A DNA stretch of 8,119 bases, from assembly GCA_025457985.1 (NCBI GenBank), contig JALOTI010000069.1, positions 1-8,119 on the forward strand, in the 5' to 3' direction. Shown here piece after piece: positions 1 to 5,349 of this stretch; the first letter of the stretch is position 1; each line of letters starts with the position of its first letter. The position numbers and the translations under genes were made by a program. The stretch comes from Leptospira sp. (GTDB lineage Bacteria > Spirochaetota > Leptospiria > Leptospirales > Leptospiraceae). The notes below the pieces were generated by a model, which searched no databases, was not told the origin of the DNA, and worked only from the letters and a program-made list of their open reading frames with translations.

Positions 1-67
1 TATCTCGCCCGAGGTGCGTACCATTTTTGCGGTGGCAAACCTCCTGCAAGTCTTCCAGATTGTTTAA
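1..67 (+). CDS. C-terminal end of a STAS-domain protein (probable anti-sigma factor antagonist), 5' part outside the window
   Basis: A plus-strand frame is open from the left edge (first full codon at 2-4) to a TAA at 65-67. Its last residues include SPEVRTIFAVANLLQVFQIV. This resembles the end of STAS domains of the SpoIIAA / anti-sigma antagonist type, where a conserved pattern of the kind VRxxFxxxxLxxxFxI forms the last helix and strand. In that family the protein binds an anti-sigma kinase and is switched by serine phosphorylation; the phosphorylated Ser and the rest of the domain lie outside the window. The gene converges on pssA and overlaps it by 4 nt (64-67). Only 21 codons are visible, so the family call rests on a short pattern. 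The minus strand here also has open frames, but none with family resemblance. Confidence 0.6.
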   Translation, partial: ISPEVRTIFAVANLLQVFQIV

Positions 68-819
68 ACTCTAAGTTCTTGGATAGTATGGATCACAAAG
101 GCCACAATCCCAGAAAAAACATAAAAGCCAACGGCTGCATATAGAACATATGGCCATCGATAAAAACCGATAGCTAATAAGACTAGGCAGAGTCCAAACA
201 CAGTTACACCAATTTTTTTCCAGGAAAACAATCCACGTATTGCTACTTGTGGTTTTGAATACCGGAGAGTTGAAACCATAAGGAGTGCTGTCAAAACAAA
301 AAATACCAGCGCCACGATTCTCGGAACCTGAGACACTTGAAAGACTAATGGAAAGATTCCAACCACAACTCCTGCCACAGGACTGGGAAGCCCAACAAAA
401 GATTTGGGGTCATGTGCAACATTAAAGCGAGCTAAACGGTAGGCAGCACAAATGGGATAGAGCGCAGCAACAAACATCCCTAAAGGTAAAAACTCTGGTT
501 TTCCAAAAATATCTAATTTTAAGTCTGAGAAAAACATCCGGTATGACAAAAACCCTGGGGCAATTCCAAAAGTTGTCAAATCGGCCAAACTATCCAGATC
601 TGCACCCAATTCACTGGTCGCATTTAAGGCCCTGGCAGCCATTCCATCAAATCCGTCGAATAACGCAGCTAAGATGATAAAAACTCCTGCCATTGTAAAC
701 ATCTCATGCGCATTTGCTGTTGCTGGGGTCACTTCTGAAACAAGTAGCATGGATACAAACCCCAATGTTAAGTTTCCAAGAGTGAGCGTATTAGGGATCC
801 AAGTAAGGTTAATTTTCAT
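64..819 (-). CDS. pssA: CDP-diacylglycerol--serine O-phosphatidyltransferase (phosphatidylserine synthase)
   Basis: Integral membrane enzyme of 251 residues that joins CDP-diacylglycerol and L-serine to give phosphatidylserine and CMP, the first committed step towards phosphatidylethanolamine. The CDP-alcohol phosphatidyltransferase signature is complete: D55-x2-D58-G59-x2-A62-R63-x8-G72-x3-D76-x3-D80, supplying the metal-binding and catalytic aspartates. YRLARFN (127-133) and GLPSPVAG (143-150) are typical of the serine synthase branch rather than phosphatidylglycerophosphate or choline enzymes. Hydrophobic segments lie near 12-28, 41-57, 112-127, 146-162, 168-185, 202-220 and 224-246. The length is normal for the bacterial type II enzyme. 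The ATG (817-819) overlaps the tsaD stop in an ATGA junction, so it is probably translated by coupling; only a weak GAAG-like ribosome site precedes it. It is the last minus-strand gene of the block and meets the plus-strand gene tail to tail with no room for a terminator. Confidence 0.95.
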   Translation of the reverse strand: MKINLTWIPNTLTLGNLTLGFVSMLLVSEVTPATANAHEMFTMAGVFIILAALFDGFDGMAARALNATSELGADLDSLADLTTFGIAPGFLSYRMFFSDLKLDIFGKPEFLPLGMFVAALYPICAAYRLARFNVAHDPKSFVGLPSPVAGVVVGIFPLVFQVSQVPRIVALVFFVLTALLMVSTLRYSKPQVAIRGLFSWKKIGVTVFGLCLVLLAIGFYRWPYVLYAAVGFYVFSGIVAFVIHTIQELRV

Positions 820-1835
820 AGTGTTTCTTCAAAACTTCTTTTTGGGCTAATTTTAAAATCCAATCCCGCACAAACTCCAGACTTCCAGAGGTGGTAACCA
901 AGACAGGCAACCATAGCTCCATTGTCCGTACAGAGAACCTTTTGTTTCGGGTAGCTGAGATTCCAACCAAAGTCTCTCGCAGCTTGTTCCAATTTGTTCC
1001 TGAGGGTTGTGTTGGCAAGCACACCACCAGCACATACGATACTTCTCAGCCCTGTTTTTGTTACAGATTTATGAATATTTCGAACCACAAGCTCAAAAGC
1101 AGTTTCTTGGAAGTCATGGCAAACTTTGGGAATATTTGGACTTGGATTATGTTTTAGATGCACAAGAACTGCAGTCTTAAGTCCGCTATATGAAAATCGT
1201 ATTTGTTCCGCTCGGTCCTCCTTTAAGAGTTTTGGGAAAAAGGAAGGTTCCTCTTTTTTTTCATAAGAATTTGCCTCTCTTTCCACATAAGGACCGCCCG
1301 GATACGGCAAACCTAAAATAGAACTCACCTTATCAAAAGCTTCTCCTAAGGAATCATCCAAAGTATCTGCGATAAGTTCAAGTTCCCCAAAATTTTTATA
1401 AAGATATATAGAACTATTTCCACCTGAGAGCAACACCCCTAAAAAGGGAAAAGTTGGTAACTGCTCTTCTAACCCAACAACTGCTAAATGAGCCTCCAGA
1501 TGATTTACAGTTATTATCGGAGTTTTGTAGACTAAATGTATACACCGTGCCAACTGCGCACCCATCATTAACGAACCAACTAATCCTGGCTGGTTCGTCA
1601 CAGCAACATAGTCCAAATCTTTAGGACTCACTTGGGATTCACGAAGGACGTCCGCATAGATTCCATTAATCTTTTCCAAATGGGCTCTCGACGCCACTTC
1701 GGGTACCACTCCCCGGTAGGCAGAGTGGATTTCAATCTGACTGAAAATCTTTAGGGAACGAAGTTTGTTTCCGTCTTCCACTATGGAAAGGGAAGTTTCG
1801 TCGCAACTTGTTTCAATCCCTAGTCCTAAGGCCAT
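816..1835 (-). CDS. tsaD: tRNA N6-adenosine threonylcarbamoyltransferase TsaD (Kae1/Qri7/YgjD family)
   Basis: Cytoplasmic enzyme of 339 residues that transfers the threonylcarbamoyl group from threonylcarbamoyl-AMP to A37 of ANN-decoding tRNAs (t6A), working with TsaB and TsaE; TsaC makes the substrate. The ASKHA-fold motifs are all present: IETSCDET (8-15), TNQPGLVGSLMMG (80-92), metal-binding NHLEAH with H112 and H116, nucleotide loop SGGN (137-140), DDSLGEAFDKV (160-170), CAGGVLAN (268-275) and the third metal ligand D304 in CTDNGAM. The length matches E. coli TsaD. The fourth position of SGGN is Asn as in archaeal Kae1, where E. coli has His. The ATG (1833-1835) shares one base with the ctp stop (TAATG), and the TGA overlaps the pssA ATG by 4 nt, so the gene sits in one translation-coupled series. 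No strong ribosome site is visible upstream. No tsaB, tsaC or tsaE lies in the window. Confidence 0.96.
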   Translation of the reverse strand: MALGLGIETSCDETSLSIVEDGNKLRSLKIFSQIEIHSAYRGVVPEVASRAHLEKINGIYADVLRESQVSPKDLDYVAVTNQPGLVGSLMMGAQLARCIHLVYKTPIITVNHLEAHLAVVGLEEQLPTFPFLGVLLSGGNSSIYLYKNFGELELIADTLDDSLGEAFDKVSSILGLPYPGGPYVEREANSYEKKEEPSFFPKLLKEDRAEQIRFSYSGLKTAVLVHLKHNPSPNIPKVCHDFQETAFELVVRNIHKSVTKTGLRSIVCAGGVLANTTLRNKLEQAARDFGWNLSYPKQKVLCTDNGAMVACLGYHLWKSGVCAGLDFKISPKRSFEETL

Positions 1836-3199
1836 TATTCTTTTAAAATACGAATCGCCTCAGCCAGCTGTAGATCCAATTCTAAATTGGGCGCATTGGA
1901 GGAATTTTGCCGCATTTCGTTGTAAAGAAAGAGTTTTGCCACCGAATCTGATATCGAAAGTTTTTCCTCTCGTAAAAGGTTTTGGAAGTTTTTCACCGCA
2001 GTTTCATTATATTCGGGAGTCTTTTCCAAAAAAGGACGAATTAGATTCTTTTTTATCGCCTTTTCTAAGTTAAATCTATCATCATCGGAAGCTTGAATCG
2101 GATTTATAATGAAGTCAGGTGTAATTCCCTTTCCGTGTATCGATACACCTGAAGGAGTATAGTATTTTTGAATTGTTATCGCTACACCCGTACCATTGGA
2201 AAGTGGGAAAATAGACTGAACGGAACCTTTTCCAAAACTTTGTGTTCCAACAACTTTTGCTCGTTTATTGTCTTTTAATGCTCCGGCAAGTATCTCTGAG
2301 GCACTCGCAGATCCATTATTCAAGAGTATAACAACGGGTAGGTCCAGGTATTTTTCATTGGACTTCTCCGATTTGTAACTGCGTACAAGGGAACCACCTC
2401 TTCCTTTTACAGAAACTATTTCTAATCCAGGTGACAAAAATAAATCAGCAAGGTCAATGGCTAAATCCAGGAGACCTCCCGGATTCATTCTCAAATCTAA
2501 CACTAGTTTATCGGCGCCTTTAACTTTGAGGTTTTCTAAATGTTTGATGAATTCCTTTTTGGTATTCTCTCGGCCCATAAATTGAACCAATTTAATGTAG
2601 CCTGTTTTTTCTTTTTCAAAATAAGAGGAACGAATGTATTTGATCTGAATGAGCTCTCTTACCAAATTTACAGTGATTGGCTCTTTAATACCTTTTCGTT
2701 CGATTTTCATCGTCACCGAGGATCCAACCTCTCCGCGCATCATATTGATTGAGTCGCTTAAAGAAACTGCCTTTGTTGACTTGCCATTTATTTCGATAAT
2801 TCGATCCTGAGGAAGTAGACCCGCCTTCCAAGCTGGAGTTCCCTCAATCGGAGCAATGATCACAAAGGCGTTTTCTTGGAAACTCACCTCTACGCCAATT
2901 CCACCGAAACTCCCTTTGGTTTCATTCTGAAGTTCAGCAAATTCCTCGGTGTCTAAGAAGCGTGAGTGTGGATCACCTAAACTCTGTAATGCTCCTTGGA
3001 TGGCACCGACATAGATTTTTTTCTCAACGGGAGGATCTACATAATCATTCTCTATAAAATTAACTACTTCGTGAAGATTTAAAAGATACTTTTCTGCCTC
3101 TTCTGATATCGCAGACGCCTTAGTTGGAGCGAAAAAAAATCCCACACCCAATGCCACAAAGATTCCACAGATCCAAAGGATTCGTTCCCGATGTTTCAT
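1835..3199 (-). CDS. ctpA: C-terminal processing peptidase, S41 family (CtpA/Prc-like), PDZ-containing, exported
   Basis: Serine protease of 454 residues that acts in the cell envelope, cleaving proteins near their C-termini. An N-terminal hydrophobic segment (about 8-24) is followed by KASA, a possible signal peptidase site after A30; it may instead stay as an anchor. A PDZ domain spans about 97-180, with GIGVEV (101-106) and GLLPQDRIIEING (127-139). The S41 catalytic domain follows (about 195-365) with LRMNPGG (236-242), catalytic S299 in GSASASEI, general base K324 in SFGKGSVQ and Q328; the Ser-to-Lys spacing of 25 is that of the algal D1 processing protease. A helical tail (365-454) follows. 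The frame is open upstream to an ATG at 3376, but that would bury the small gene at 3201-3476. ATG 3199 starts a typical leader (MKHRERILWICGIF), has a GGAA about 9 nt upstream, and lies 1 nt after that gene's stop. ATG 3208 is an alternative. The stop shares a base with the tsaD start. Confidence 0.94.
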   Translation of the reverse strand: MKHRERILWICGIFVALGVGFFFAPTKASAISEEAEKYLLNLHEVVNFIENDYVDPPVEKKIYVGAIQGALQSLGDPHSRFLDTEEFAELQNETKGSFGGIGVEVSFQENAFVIIAPIEGTPAWKAGLLPQDRIIEINGKSTKAVSLSDSINMMRGEVGSSVTMKIERKGIKEPITVNLVRELIQIKYIRSSYFEKEKTGYIKLVQFMGRENTKKEFIKHLENLKVKGADKLVLDLRMNPGGLLDLAIDLADLFLSPGLEIVSVKGRGGSLVRSYKSEKSNEKYLDLPVVILLNNGSASASEILAGALKDNKRAKVVGTQSFGKGSVQSIFPLSNGTGVAITIQKYYTPSGVSIHGKGITPDFIINPIQASDDDRFNLEKAIKKNLIRPFLEKTPEYNETAVKNFQNLLREEKLSISDSVAKLFLYNEMRQNSSNAPNLELDLQLAEAIRILKE

Positions 3200-3200
3200 T

Positions 3201-3476
3201 TCATTCATTTCCATAGATCGATTCAAAGAGTTCGGGATTCTGATTTTTAAGCATATCTTTTGCCTTAGGGAGAGAAAGTCTATAGACTTCGCATGCTTCT
3301 TCAAACAATGCTTTGTCCGAGGGAGCACCTTTAGTTTCCGTGGCTGTAATACCTGTTTGGATACGATTCTGAGCAAATCTCTCTAAAACTCGTTTGAGGT
3401 CATGTGCCTCCACTTGCTGACGCTCAGGTGCACATGAAACTAGAAGCAGAGTGAATAAAAGAATTCGAAAGTACAT
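3201..3476 (-). CDS. small predicted lipoprotein of unknown function between lexA and ctpA
   Basis: I do not recognise this 91-residue protein. It begins MYFRILLFTLLLVSCAPE, a short leader with a hydrophobic core ending in LVSC. This fits the relaxed spirochaete lipobox, with lipidation at C15, so a lipid-anchored envelope protein of about 77 residues is expected. The mature part is charged and probably mostly helical (HDLKRVLERFAQNRI at 24-38, then DKALFEEACEVYRLSLPKA), with a second Cys in FEEACEVY. No LysM, OmpA or repeat motif is visible. The start at 3476 is chosen because GGGAGAGG (3486-3493) lies 9 nt upstream and the leader starts there. An in-frame TTG at 3512, right after the lexA stop, would add 12 residues in front of the leader and place the ribosome site inside the gene. 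It is 36 nt after lexA and 1 nt before ctpA, so it is almost certainly co-transcribed with them. Confidence 0.75.
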   Translation of the reverse strand: MYFRILLFTLLLVSCAPERQQVEAHDLKRVLERFAQNRIQTGITATETKGAPSDKALFEEACEVYRLSLPKAKDMLKNQNPELFESIYGNE

Positions 3477-3485
3477 CAACTGAAG

Positions 3486-3507
3486 CCTCTCCCGTTGAAG
3501 GGGTAGG
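3486..3507 (-). promoter_or_regulatory. ribosome binding site of the small lipoprotein gene, within a possible weak hairpin
   Basis: On the minus strand GGGAGAGG lies 9 nt before the ATG at 3476 and is one of the best ribosome sites in the window; it decides the lipoprotein start. Just upstream, CCTACCCC can pair with it across a 6-nt loop (TTCAAC), as two 3-bp GC-rich helices separated by a 2x2 internal mismatch. No U-run follows, so this is not a terminator. If the hairpin forms it would hide the ribosome site, making lipoprotein synthesis depend on ribosomes finishing lexA. The ribosome site is well supported; the hairpin is only a pairing read by eye. Confidence 0.5.
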
Positions 3508-3512
3508 GTCAA

Positions 3513-4121
3513 TCAGTAAATACGATAGAGTCCGATTAGTTTTCCTAAGATATGAACTTTTTTTGCCTTTATGGGCTTTAGTTTTGAGTTCCTTGGCTCC
3601 AAACGAATATGATCCGCTTCCTTAAAAAAAACTTTCAGAGTAGCTTCATTTTCAAGGAGAGCAACTACGATCTCTCCATTTCTAGCTGTCTCTTTTTTTT
3701 GGATGATTGCAATATCTCCGTCGCTGATGCCTGCCTCAATCATAGAGTCTCCTCTCACACGTAAGGCGAAGGTGCCAGGTTTTGTAGCAAGATCATCCGG
3801 AACCGCAATGTATTCCTCGATGTTTTCCTCTGCAAGTATTGGCGATCCGGCCGCCACTTGTCCAAGAAGTGGTATCCCAGATGCTCGCACAACCAAAGCT
3901 TCCTCAGAAGCACCTTTGAGTAACTCGATGGCACGGCTCTGGTTCTTGGAAGTACGAATATATCCTTTCTTTTCAATCGCCTTTAGGTGGTCGTAGGCAC
4001 CTTTTGCGGTAATGCCAAATTGGTCACCGATCTCCCGAATCGTAGGAGGGAATCCTTTCTCTCTGACAATTTCAGTAATAAATTGCAGGACGGATTCCTG
4101 TTTTTCGGTAAGGTCTTTCAT
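3513..4121 (-). CDS. lexA: LexA repressor, SOS response regulator (S24 self-cleaving)
   Basis: Transcriptional repressor of 202 residues that binds SOS operators as a dimer and cuts itself when RecA filaments form on damaged DNA. Residues 1-65 form the winged helix-turn-helix domain (FPPTIREIGDQFGITAKGAYDHL at 24-46 covers the helix-turn-helix). The C-terminal S24 domain (about 82-202) has the Ala91-Gly92 cleavage bond in QVAAGSP, nucleophile S126 in RGDSM and base K163 in EATLKVF. Each is exactly 7 residues further on than in E. coli (A84-G85, S119, K156), so the self-cleavage machinery is intact. The start is the conserved one for leptospiral LexA. No Shine-Dalgarno sequence precedes it. 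A TTGACA box and an inverted repeat lie in the 44-nt gap upstream and suggest a promoter of its own under self-control. A small lipoprotein, ctpA, tsaD and pssA follow closely. Leptospira species can carry more than one LexA; this resembles the main copy. Confidence 0.96.
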   Translation of the reverse strand: MKDLTEKQESVLQFITEIVREKGFPPTIREIGDQFGITAKGAYDHLKAIEKKGYIRTSKNQSRAIELLKGASEEALVVRASGIPLLGQVAAGSPILAEENIEEYIAVPDDLATKPGTFALRVRGDSMIEAGISDGDIAIIQKKETARNGEIVVALLENEATLKVFFKEADHIRLEPRNSKLKPIKAKKVHILGKLIGLYRIY

Positions 4122-4126
4122 ACTAT

Positions 4127-4149
4127 ACAGATAAATAGGAAATATCTGT
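4127..4149. promoter_or_regulatory. perfect inverted repeat upstream of lexA, candidate LexA operator
   Basis: Seven-bp arms ACAGATA (4127-4133) and TATCTGT (4143-4149) pair perfectly around a 9-bp AT-rich spacer, ending 5 bp before the lexA start codon. The repeat begins 2 bp downstream of a TTGACA hexamer and covers the spacer and the probable -10 of that promoter, so a protein bound here should block transcription. Two-fold symmetry next to a gene for a dimeric repressor suggests self-regulation. The sequence is unlike the E. coli box (CTGT-N8-ACAG; here the half-sites are turned outward) and unlike the TTTG-N5-CAAA box I recall for L. interrogans LexA1. The repeat is seen directly; its role is inferred. 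It lacks the GC-rich stem and U-run of a terminator. Confidence 0.5.
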
Positions 4150-4157
4150 TATGTCAA
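4128..4157 (-). promoter_or_regulatory. candidate lexA promoter
   Basis: The minus strand carries a perfect sigma-70 -35 hexamer, TTGACA (4152-4157). At 17 or 18 nt spacing lie TTATCT (4129-4134) or TATCTG (4128-4133), both only moderate -10 matches. A better -10-like hexamer, TATAGT (4122-4127), touches the ATG but is 24 nt from the -35, too far. With the 17-18 nt options transcription would start at or within a few bases of the lexA ATG, giving an mRNA with little or no leader. This agrees with the missing Shine-Dalgarno sequence. A promoter further up, inside the adaptor gene, is not excluded. Confidence 0.45.
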
Positions 4158-4165
4158 CCAAAAAC

Positions 4166-5347
4166 TTATAATTTTAGGAACTCACTTTTTAAAACGAAAC
4201 TTCCCTCATTCACGACAGCTTCCCCCGACTCGAGTCCACTCACAACCTCTACCCAACTGTCGTAGTTTTTGCCAAGAACGATCTTTTTGGCTGTAAAACT
4301 GCCATCTCCATTTCGAACAAAAACATAATTCTCACCCTCGATTTTATGGATACATGAATCTGGCAAAACCTTAGGTTTGTTTTGTGTAGATTCCACCATA
4401 GCACCTATGACAGTAGCACTTACACTTTGTCCAGGTCGGAGTTTCCCACGAGGACTGCGGACTTCCAAACGAATCTCGGCTGTCTTTTTGACAGGATCAA
4501 TTATATCTCCGACATGAGACACCCTAGCTTTTAAGGACTCTGATTTAGATCCAATAGGAATAACTTTTGCCTCATTTCCTATGCCGATGGCAGAAAGGTC
4601 TTTTTCATAAACTTCCAAGTTGATCCAAAGCACATTTAAATCAGCAACAGTAAACAAATTGTCCCTTGCATTCACGGCCTGCCCAATCAAGGCCTCCCGC
4701 ACGGTTACTGTTCCCGAAATTGGAGTCCGAATGAAAAGATTTTTTGAGTTGTATTTCCCTTGTTCGAGATTCGAAATCTCTACCTCATTTAGACCTAGAT
4801 TTTCCAATGCATTTCTGGATGTTTCCATCTCGGCCTTTACCGTTTTGTAGTCCATGAGAGACATTTCATATTCTTTTGCTGATGTTACCTTTCTCTCATA
4901 TAGATCTTTTGCTCTATCAGCCTGGACTTTAAGTGCTTCTAGCCTTGCTCGAGATTTGAGATAATTCGCTTCTGTTGCACCAAGCTCAACAGATTGTAAA
5001 CTTGCTAATGCAGTTCCCTTCTTAACGTAGTCACCTTCTTTAACAAAAATTTGTTGCAATCGGCCACTAACTCGCGACCCAACTTTCGCCACATTATTCA
5101 TGTCATACGAAACTGTTCCAGGAAGTTGTAATTCTTCTTCTAGGGCTTTTTCTTCCAAATAAACGAGTGAAAATGGGTGAGACTTTTGAATTTCATCCGA
5201 AATCCTAAATTTCGTTTTGTCTTCCGATAACACTTCTGTTGCGTTTGATTTGGAAAAAAACTTCGTGTAACCAAAGTATCCGATACTGAATACCAAGATC
5301 ACTACACTGATTTTTCTGAAATTTTTTGTAATAAATTGTAAGTTCAT
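4166..5347 (-). CDS. efflux RND transporter periplasmic adaptor subunit (CzcB/CusB-like, HlyD superfamily)
   Basis: Membrane fusion protein of 393 residues that links an inner-membrane RND pump to an outer-membrane channel. Residues 13-31 form an uncleaved-looking N-terminal anchor with no lipobox. The first half of the barrel-sandwich (lipoyl-like) domain is at about 84-121 (VSGRLQQIFVKEGDYVKKG at 93-111). A coiled-coil hairpin covers about 122-195, and the second lipoyl half includes RTPISGTVTVREALIGQAV (207-225). The beta-barrel (about 235-315) contains LRPGQSVSATV (303-313), and the membrane-proximal domain ends in EGSFVLKSEFLKL, typical of CzcB-type adaptors. No Met- or His-rich metal-binding N- or C-terminal extension is seen, so the substrate cannot be read from this protein. 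The start has AGGA 9 nt upstream, and the gene begins 2 nt after the outer-membrane gene stops. No terminator is visible in the 44 nt before lexA. Confidence 0.92.
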   Translation of the reverse strand: MNLQFITKNFRKISVVILVFSIGYFGYTKFFSKSNATEVLSEDKTKFRISDEIQKSHPFSLVYLEEKALEEELQLPGTVSYDMNNVAKVGSRVSGRLQQIFVKEGDYVKKGTALASLQSVELGATEANYLKSRARLEALKVQADRAKDLYERKVTSAKEYEMSLMDYKTVKAEMETSRNALENLGLNEVEISNLEQGKYNSKNLFIRTPISGTVTVREALIGQAVNARDNLFTVADLNVLWINLEVYEKDLSAIGIGNEAKVIPIGSKSESLKARVSHVGDIIDPVKKTAEIRLEVRSPRGKLRPGQSVSATVIGAMVESTQNKPKVLPDSCIHKIEGENYVFVRNGDGSFTAKKIVLGKNYDSWVEVVSGLESGEAVVNEGSFVLKSEFLKL

Positions 5348-5349
5348 AT

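Noticed and set aside
891..1157. Plus-strand open frames inside tsaD, and similar ones at 1765-2073, 2540-2752, 3703-3996, 3987-4265, 4620-4850, 5942-6139, 6441-6776, 6805-7182 and 7365-7577
   Set aside because: Each lies opposite a well-identified minus-strand gene, shows no recognisable motif and has unlikely composition; they are antisense shadows.
3200..3376. Longer ctp reading frame starting at ATG 3376 (59 more residues)
   Set aside because: The extension is basic and low in family resemblance, would put the export signal far from the N-terminus and would overlap most of the lipoprotein gene. The ATG at 3199 begins a normal leader.
3477..3512. TTG start at 3512 for the small lipoprotein
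   Set aside because: It would add 12 residues ahead of a complete lipoprotein leader, and a good ribosome site lies inside that extension, 9 nt before ATG 3476.
3755..3976. Minus-strand frames overlapping known genes in another frame (also 809-1033, 853-1035 and 5205-5399)
   Set aside because: They lie wholly or largely within lexA, tsaD or the adaptor and outer-membrane channel genes, have no ribosome site and show no family resemblance.
4127..4149. The lexA-upstream inverted repeat read as a terminator of the efflux operon
   Set aside because: The stem is AT-rich and only 7 bp, the loop is 9 nt and no U-run follows. Position over a promoter fits an operator better.
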